A DNA stretch of 33,747 nt. Origin: Flammeovirgaceae bacterium. GTDB lineage: Bacteria > Bacteroidota > Bacteroidia > Cytophagales > Cyclobacteriaceae. A program made the position numbers and the translations under genes. The notes under the pieces were generated by a model. It did no database searches. It was given only the letters and a program-made list of their open reading frames with translations, and was not told the DNA's origin. The stretch covers positions 1 through 33,747 of the forward strand of contig JAHEKQ010000173.1 in assembly GCA_024638265.1 (NCBI GenBank), given 5' to 3'. This document shows positions 19,276 to 24,782 of this stretch, piece by piece (positions within the stretch are counted from its first letter, which is position 1; each line of letters begins with the position of its first letter).

Positions 19276-21189
19276 TCAGTTATCGATAATGATGCCCAGT
19301 TCGCGGGCATATTCAGTGTGATATTGCTTGTAAAGGCGAAAATGCTCCATAATTTCATCCTGTTCTGAAGGTTGTGTAGCTTCCTTTAATTTCCGCATTT
19401 CCTCTTCGAGAGTCTTGGTGACTTTCCTGTATTTCAGAAGTAGCAAGTTCCTTTGAAAAACCAGGTCAAGCATTTCGGTTTCATGGAGCACCGTAATATT
19501 ATGCTTCAGTTTCCAGTTTTCACTAATTGTATACTTCTCGAAGAACAAATCAGCGGCAAGGTCCCGAACTTCGTCATCATCTTCATCTATAAACGTCTCA
19601 ACATCTACAGGCTTACCTTTTTCAATTTCCTTCTGATACAGGGAGATCATCTTGCCAACCGTATTATCAAGATACTCGAGCCCTTCGGTTTCCGTGAAAA
19701 AGTATTTATGGTAAAAGCCAAATTCCAGCTGTGATTCGTTGCCGTAATTCACGAGAATCCGGAGACACTCCCTTTCCTGGTCTTTAATAACTTCATCAAT
19801 GGACCTCGCAGTTGGCTCTTCTTCATGTTCTGTGACCGGTAGCGGGGGCAGATCATCCACTTGTCGCCTCGACCTGGACTGCTTCCTCCTTTCAATGATC
19901 ATCCGGTTGGCTTCAGAAACGAGGATGGCCTCATCAATTTCAAAAATTCCCGAGGATTCCTTCAGGTAGATGGCCCGCTTCATGGGATCGGGGATTTTCG
20001 CAATGGAACCAACGATCTCACGGATAGCTGTTGCCTTAGCCGAAGCATCATCGCCCACCTTGTCTGCAAAGTAGGCTGCCTTAAACGTGACGAAATCCTT
20101 TTTCTCGTTAAACAAATAATCTTCGAAAGCCGTCGATCCCACTTTCCTCAGGTAGCTATCAGGATCTTCCCCGTCGGGGAACATCACAATCCTTACGTTC
20201 AATCCTTTTTCCAGGATCATATCCACACCTCGCATCGATGCCTCTACCCCTGCCCGATCGCCATCAAAAAGCATAGTGATACTGTCCGTGTAGCGATTAA
20301 TCAACCTGATTTGATCATCAGTCAGGGCTGTACCTGAGGAGGCCACCACGTTTGTGAATCCAGACTGGTGAAGGCTCAAAACATCTGTGTAACCTTCAAC
20401 CAGGTAGCAGTTATTCTTATTTCTTATCTCCCTCTTAGCCTGGAAAAGACCATAGAGAACCTTTGATTTGGTGTATACCTCCGTCTCCGGGCTGTTGATA
20501 TACTTCGGCTGATTCTTTTCATTTCCGAGAATTCTCGCACCAAATGCAATTACCCTCCCCGATATGTCATGAACCGGAAAGATCGTACGTCCCCTGAACC
20601 TGTCATAAATCTTACCATCATCCTTTTTTATGATAAGACCCGCCTTTTCCAGCAACTCCTCCGAATGGCCCTTTTCCTTAGCCGTTTTAAGCAGGTGATC
20701 CCATTTGTCAAGTGCATAGCCAAGTTCAAACTTCTCGATCGTGGCGGTGTTCAGTCCGCGTTCCCTGAAATAATCCAGTCCAATCTTCTTACCTTCCGCG
20801 TGATCCATCAGGAGTTCGCGATACAGGTCACGCGCAAATCCCAGAACTATATAAAGTGCCTCTCGCTCCGACCTGGTCTGATCATCCTGATCGCTAGAAG
20901 TCTCTTCTAAATCGACCCCATATTTTTTGGCGAGGTGGCGAATCGCCTCCAGGTAGGTCATCCCCTCGTGCTCTTCCAGGAAATCAATGGCATCTCCCCC
21001 TTTACCGCTACTGAAGCATTTATAGATACCCTTAGAAGGAGAAACAAAGAAAGAAGGTGTTTTTTCGTCCGTAAATGGACTCAACGCTTTGAAATTTGTT
21101 CCGGCTTTTTTCAAACTGACATAATCGCTGATCACATCAACGATGTCAATTCTCATCTTCACTTCATCTATCGACTGGCTGGATATCAT
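19276..21189 (-). CDS. dnaG: DNA primase DnaG
   Basis: DnaG of 637 aa makes RNA primers at the replication fork. The N-terminal zinc-ribbon region has the normal surrounding sequence (DEKTPSFFVSPSKGIYKCFSSGKGGD), but ligand positions read S37, T40, C58 and S61 instead of Cys/His/Cys/Cys, so zinc binding there is unlikely. The catalytic TOPRIM core is intact: YLVEGYTDVLSLH (Glu), SSGTALT and LFDGDRAG (Asp-x-Asp). The C-terminal helical part would be the helicase-binding domain. The ATG at 21189 starts MISSQSIDEVK, typical for the family; a TTG at 21207 would add six residues. It is divergent from the rhodopsin gene. Confidence 0.96.
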   Translation of the reverse strand: MISSQSIDEVKMRIDIVDVISDYVSLKKAGTNFKALSPFTDEKTPSFFVSPSKGIYKCFSSGKGGDAIDFLEEHEGMTYLEAIRHLAKKYGVDLEETSSDQDDQTRSEREALYIVLGFARDLYRELLMDHAEGKKIGLDYFRERGLNTATIEKFELGYALDKWDHLLKTAKEKGHSEELLEKAGLIIKKDDGKIYDRFRGRTIFPVHDISGRVIAFGARILGNEKNQPKYINSPETEVYTKSKVLYGLFQAKREIRNKNNCYLVEGYTDVLSLHQSGFTNVVASSGTALTDDQIRLINRYTDSITMLFDGDRAGVEASMRGVDMILEKGLNVRIVMFPDGEDPDSYLRKVGSTAFEDYLFNEKKDFVTFKAAYFADKVGDDASAKATAIREIVGSIAKIPDPMKRAIYLKESSGIFEIDEAILVSEANRMIIERRKQSRSRRQVDDLPPLPVTEHEEEPTARSIDEVIKDQERECLRILVNYGNESQLEFGFYHKYFFTETEGLEYLDNTVGKMISLYQKEIEKGKPVDVETFIDEDDDEVRDLAADLFFEKYTISENWKLKHNITVLHETEMLDLVFQRNLLLLKYRKVTKTLEEEMRKLKEATQPSEQDEIMEHFRLYKQYHTEYARELGIIIDN

Positions 21190-21273
21190 AAGCAGTGGGT
21201 GATACAAATTTACGAGTGCATATCGTAAATGAAAGATGGAAGCTTTATAAAAAAATTAAATGAAAATTAATAT

Positions 21274-21293
21274 GTTTCAAACATTTCTGAAAC
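21274..21293. promoter_or_regulatory. Inverted repeat upstream of rhodopsin gene
   Basis: GTTTCA (21274-21279) and TGAAAC (21288-21293) form a 20-bp site with an 8-bp spacer. It lies in the AT-rich dnaG/rhodopsin divergent gap, about 40-60 bp before the opsin ATG. This is a plausible operator or part of a promoter; no binding protein can be named. Confidence 0.4.
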
Positions 21294-21298
21294 TTCAA

Positions 21299-21328
21299 TG
21301 TTTAATATAATTGAAAAAACATTAAACA
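21299..21328 (+). promoter_or_regulatory. Inverted repeat directly before rhodopsin start
   Basis: TGTTTAAT (21299-21306) and its exact reverse complement ATTAAACA (21321-21328) enclose 14 bases and end two bases before the ATG at 21331. It could be an operator or a weak leader hairpin covering the translation start. TATAATTG at 21306-21313 resembles the Bacteroidota -7 element (TAnnTTTG), but no convincing -33 partner was found. Confidence 0.4.
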
Positions 21329-21330
21329 TC

Positions 21331-22110
21331 ATGAACACACTATTTACAGACTTGGTTACCATACCAAAAGACGATCCGGTAGCATTTACGTTCTTCACCG
21401 GATATATGGCCATGCTTGCAGCATCTATTTTCTTTTTCGTGGAAAGGGGAAATGTTGCCGGCAAGTGGAAGACATCCCTGTTGGTTTCGGGATTAATCAC
21501 GTTTATCGCAGCAGTACATTACTACTATATGCGAGATTACTATGCAGCCACTGGAGAAAATCCTACTGCTCTCCGTTACATCGATTGGACATTGACTGTT
21601 CCGTTGATGTGTGTTGAGTTTTACCTGTTAACCAAAGCAGCCGGTGCAAAGATTGGACTCATGTGGAAATTAATCATAGCTTCTGCATGGATGCTCGTAG
21701 CCGGCTACATCGGTGAAGCATTTGTTCCCCTAAATGCAGATGGATCTGCAGCTGACGGCGCAACCGCTCACAGCGTACTTTGGGGTTTACTCTCAACGAT
21801 AGGTTACGTATATGTACTGTATACCGCTTGGTTTGGTGAAGTGAAGAAATTAGGAGATGCATCAGGTAATCCTACAGTAGTAAGAGGTATCAGAATGCTG
21901 GCCTGGTTCGTACTCGTAGGATGGGCAATTTATCCTATAGGATACATGTGTATGCCTGGCGGATGGTTGAATACCTCACTGGGACTGACATCTTCAAGTG
22001 TTGATCTTTTCTACAACATAGCGGATGCGATCAACAAAATCGGTTTCGGCCTGGTAGTTTATTCTATTGCCATCTCCGATAAATCTAACAAGGAAACGGT
22101 AGTTGCTTAA
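21331..22110 (+). CDS. Light-driven outward proton pump rhodopsin (proteorhodopsin/xanthorhodopsin-like)
   Basis: The 259-aa seven-helix protein binds retinal and pumps protons across the inner membrane. Against green proteorhodopsin it has R82, acceptor D85, T89 and donor E96 (RYIDWTLTVPLMCVEFYLL), H63 matching the acceptor-partner His75, D232, and the retinal Lys K236 (ADAINKIGFG). These form the DTE pump motif. M93 occupies the tuning position 105, where Leu/Met favours green absorption. G152 in WGLLSTIGY aligns with proteorhodopsin Phe152 and the fenestration glycine of xanthorhodopsin. The ATG at 21331 was chosen because helix A starts soon after; an in-frame ATG at 21298 would add 11 residues and sit inside the inverted repeat. 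Blh follows. Confidence 0.96.
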   Translation: MNTLFTDLVTIPKDDPVAFTFFTGYMAMLAASIFFFVERGNVAGKWKTSLLVSGLITFIAAVHYYYMRDYYAATGENPTALRYIDWTLTVPLMCVEFYLLTKAAGAKIGLMWKLIIASAWMLVAGYIGEAFVPLNADGSAADGATAHSVLWGLLSTIGYVYVLYTAWFGEVKKLGDASGNPTVVRGIRMLAWFVLVGWAIYPIGYMCMPGGWLNTSLGLTSSSVDLFYNIADAINKIGFGLVVYSIAISDKSNKETVVA

Positions 22111-22126
22111 TAATAGATGGTTGAAT

Positions 22127-22160
22127 AAAAAGAGGCTCCGTACGGGGTCTCTTTTTTTTT
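22127..22160 (+). terminator. Intrinsic terminator between rhodopsin and blh
   Basis: AGAGGCTCC (22131-22139) pairs with GGGGTCTCT (22144-22152) over nine base pairs including two G-T pairs, with loop GTAC. A nine-T tract runs to 22160, and A residues just before the stem extend the pairing. The blh ATG follows at 22167, only six bases after the T tract. It would end most rhodopsin transcripts and leave blh to read-through or to a promoter inside the rhodopsin gene. Confidence 0.88.
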
Positions 22161-22166
22161 CACAAC

Positions 22167-23096
22167 ATGACCCTTACCAAACATATTGACCGCTTAATCC
22201 TTCTGCTGACAATTGCACTTGGACTCGGAGTGGCCCTGGTTCCACAATTACAGGAGTACAGCTTCCAGATCTTCCTCGGCCTCGTATTTTTGCTCGGCAT
22301 TCCACATGGTTCACTCGACCATGTCATATACCTTCGGAAATCGTCTTCTGATAGAAGGGCGGTTTTAAGTTTTATCCTTGTATACCTGGGGATCATGGCC
22401 ATCTCAGGCTTATTCTGGCTGATCTCGCCATCCCTTATGTTGCCTTTTTTCCTCCTTGTGTCCGCCTTTCATTTTGGACAGTCCCAACTTTTCTATATCC
22501 GTGGGAATTCCCGGATTCTAAAGAATATCTTATTCTTAGCGTGGGGAACTTTCCTTCTTTCACTGATCATAAGACTCAATTTCCAGGAATGCCTTGCCAT
22601 ATTCAAGAGCCTGGAATCCGTTCAGACAGATTTCTGGATGAACACCCCGGTTCTGGAATGGATGATTTATATTTCAGGGGGTATTACCATACTCGGAATG
22701 TTCTTTTTCCTATCAAGTAAGGAGATAACCCACCGGGAGTTCATTTATGAATTTGCTTTGGTATTACTGATTTCAGTAATCGCCAACTTTACAAATGCAG
22801 TCTTTGCCTTTGCCCTCTACTTCGGTATTTGGCATTCACTTAAATCAATGGTTCTGGAATACGAAGATCTGAAAAAGCATTACCGAAGATTGAATCTGCT
22901 GAGGTTCTTCAAATTAATTGCCCCATTTAGCATTGCAGGTGTCCTATTCCTCGTTACGACCTATTTTCTCACGCAACACTTTTCTTTCAGCATGTCACCC
23001 TATATGCTGTTTATCATATTAATATCCTGCCTCACATTTCCTCATTTATATGTAATGGCCGATCTTTACTCGGGTTTTTCAAAGGAACAAGACTAA
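22167..23096 (+). CDS. blh: Beta-carotene 15,15'-dioxygenase, Brp/Blh family
   Basis: This 309-aa polytopic membrane enzyme cleaves beta-carotene symmetrically into two retinals, the rhodopsin chromophore. Family motifs and the iron-binding histidine candidates are visible: GIPHGSLDH (H47, H52), SAFHFGQSQ (H102), YFGIWHSLKSM (H223) and LTFPHLYVM (H293). Several hydrophobic segments lie between them. It follows the rhodopsin gene on the same strand, separated only by a terminator, and its stop is 12 bp before the GbsR-type regulator. Carotenoid synthesis genes are not in the window, so beta-carotene must be made elsewhere. Confidence 0.95.
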   Translation: MTLTKHIDRLILLLTIALGLGVALVPQLQEYSFQIFLGLVFLLGIPHGSLDHVIYLRKSSSDRRAVLSFILVYLGIMAISGLFWLISPSLMLPFFLLVSAFHFGQSQLFYIRGNSRILKNILFLAWGTFLLSLIIRLNFQECLAIFKSLESVQTDFWMNTPVLEWMIYISGGITILGMFFFLSSKEITHREFIYEFALVLLISVIANFTNAVFAFALYFGIWHSLKSMVLEYEDLKKHYRRLNLLRFFKLIAPFSIAGVLFLVTTYFLTQHFSFSMSPYMLFIILISCLTFPHLYVMADLYSGFSKEQD

Positions 23097-23108
23097 ATAC
23101 CCTTACAA

Positions 23109-23609
23109 ATGGAGTATAAAGAAGCCAGGGACGAATTTATCGAAGCGTGGGGAACACTTGGTACCTCGTGGGGTATCAATAAGACCATGGCACAAATCTT
23201 TGCATTGCTGATCATTACTCCAGGACAATTGTCCGTAGAGCAGATTATGGATGAATTATCTATCAGTCGTGGAAACGCGAGCATGAATCTACGCGCACTT
23301 ATCGACTGGGGTGTTATCAGGAAACATGTTAAACCCGGAGAGCGAAAAGAGTTTTTCAGTGCAAAAGGGAGCCCCTGGGAATTATCTGCAAGGATTGCCC
23401 GGGAGAGAAGGAAGAAGGAGATTACCCCAATGATGGAAGTCTTAAGAGACGCAAAATCGGCGGAGGGGAAAGGTCCGGAGGCAGAAAAATTCAGGGAAGT
23501 GACGGGAGAATTCCTGGAAATCCTAAAAATGATGGATATGGGAATGAAGAAATTTTCCAATTCCGATTCTTCCTGGTTCTTCAAAACCATGTCAAAAATT
23601 GTTAAATAA
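23109..23609 (+). CDS. GbsR/MarR-type transcriptional regulator
   Basis: The 166-aa protein has a winged helix-turn-helix near residues 25-80: AQIFALLIITPGQLSVEQIMDELSISRGNASMNLRALIDWGVIRK. A wing (HVKPGERKEFFSA) and a helical C-terminal dimerisation part follow. The pattern WGTLGTSWGINKTMAQIFALL is typical of the GbsR branch. It starts 12 bp after blh and is likely co-transcribed with it. Control of the rhodopsin/blh genes is plausible from position, but no binding evidence exists. Confidence 0.85.
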   Translation: MEYKEARDEFIEAWGTLGTSWGINKTMAQIFALLIITPGQLSVEQIMDELSISRGNASMNLRALIDWGVIRKHVKPGERKEFFSAKGSPWELSARIARERRKKEITPMMEVLRDAKSAEGKGPEAEKFREVTGEFLEILKMMDMGMKKFSNSDSSWFFKTMSKIVK

Positions 23610-23638
23610 GATTTAAGAGACCTAAAACTGAAAAAGGA

Positions 23639-24730
23639 ATGCCAATTACTGAATCTCAGGTTCTAAAAGCACTGAAAACTGTTAATGATCCAGACCTTAA
23701 AAAAGACCTGGTCACCCTTAACATGATTAAGGATATAAATGTGTCCGACAACGCGGTATCATTTACAGTTGTACTTACCACCCCGGCCTGTCCATTAAAG
23801 GAACTGATCCGTAAAGATTGTATTGAAGCGGTGCAACGTGAAGTTGGAGATGTCTCGATAGATATCGAATTCACTTCCAATGTGACTACTACCAGGGACA
23901 ATACACCCTTGCTTCCCGGTGTAAAAAATATTATCGCAGTGGCCTCAGGTAAAGGAGGAGTTGGTAAAAGTACTATTGCTGCAAACCTGGCAGTGGCTTT
24001 GGCGAAGGAAGGAGCCCGTGTGGGGCTTATTGATGCCGACATCTTCGGACCGAGCATGCCCACAATGTTCAATTGTGAAAATGAACAGCCGGGCATCGAG
24101 GAAGTTAACGGTAAAAATGTTCTGGTACCCCTGGAGCAATACGGGGTGAAATTGATCTCCATAGGGTTCCTCACCCCGGCTGATAATGCCGTGGTTTGGC
24201 GAGGTCCCATGGCGAGCAGTGCCCTAAAACAATTCTTCATGGACACAAAATGGGGAGAGCTTGATTATCTATTGATCGACCTGCCTCCCGGGACCAGCGA
24301 TATCCACCTTACCATGGTACAAACGGTACCGGTCACGGGTTCGGTGATTGTAACCACTCCACAAAAAGTAGCACTCGCTGATGCTCAGAAGGGAATCGCT
24401 ATGTTCAAGCAACCACAGATTAACGTACCTGTACTCGGACTCGTTGAGAATATGGCCTGGTTCACACCAGAAGAACTACCTGACAACAAGTATTTCATTT
24501 TTGGTGAGTCGGGGGGTAAATCCCTGGCGGATAAACACGGGATTCCCCTGATTGGTCAGATTCCCATTGTCCAGGGAATCCGTGAAAGTGGTGATTCAGG
24601 ATATCCTGCGGTTCTCAAAGACAGTCCGGTTTCAGAAGCCTTTACCCAGCTTGCAAAAAACCTCGCTCAACAAGTAGCGCTGCGAAATGCTGCCCGTGAA
24701 AAAACAAAGGTGGTAGAAATGAACCGTTAA
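23639..24730 (+). CDS. Mrp/ApbC-family P-loop ATPase, Fe-S cluster carrier
   Basis: The 363-aa protein has an N-terminal DUF59/MIP18-like domain (residues about 1-90, with TTPACPLKELI) and a deviant Walker A ASGKGGVGKSTIAANLA (GKGGVGKS at 104-111). The Mrp signature IDADIFGPSMPTMF and LIDLPPGTSDIHLTMVQ follow. Such proteins carry and transfer Fe-S clusters in the cytoplasm. The C-terminal CxxC that holds the bridging cluster in many Mrp/ApbC proteins is absent: that region reads NMAWFTPEELPDNKYFIFG. An AAAAAGGA ribosome-binding sequence precedes the ATG. It is 29 bp after the regulator gene. Confidence 0.92.
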   Translation: MPITESQVLKALKTVNDPDLKKDLVTLNMIKDINVSDNAVSFTVVLTTPACPLKELIRKDCIEAVQREVGDVSIDIEFTSNVTTTRDNTPLLPGVKNIIAVASGKGGVGKSTIAANLAVALAKEGARVGLIDADIFGPSMPTMFNCENEQPGIEEVNGKNVLVPLEQYGVKLISIGFLTPADNAVVWRGPMASSALKQFFMDTKWGELDYLLIDLPPGTSDIHLTMVQTVPVTGSVIVTTPQKVALADAQKGIAMFKQPQINVPVLGLVENMAWFTPEELPDNKYFIFGESGGKSLADKHGIPLIGQIPIVQGIRESGDSGYPAVLKDSPVSEAFTQLAKNLAQQVALRNAAREKTKVVEMNR

Positions 24731-24741
24731 GGGTTACCCAA

Positions 24742-24769
24742 ATCCTGTTTTTTGGATAATTTACAGGAT
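24742..24769. promoter_or_regulatory. Small inverted repeat between mrp-like gene and M43 protease
   Basis: ATCCTGT (24742-24748) and ACAGGAT (24763-24769) enclose 14 bases in the 52-bp gap. It has a T-rich loop but no T tract after the second arm, so it is more likely an operator or weak hairpin than a full terminator. Confidence 0.35.
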
Positions 24770-24782
24770 CAACAAACACAGA

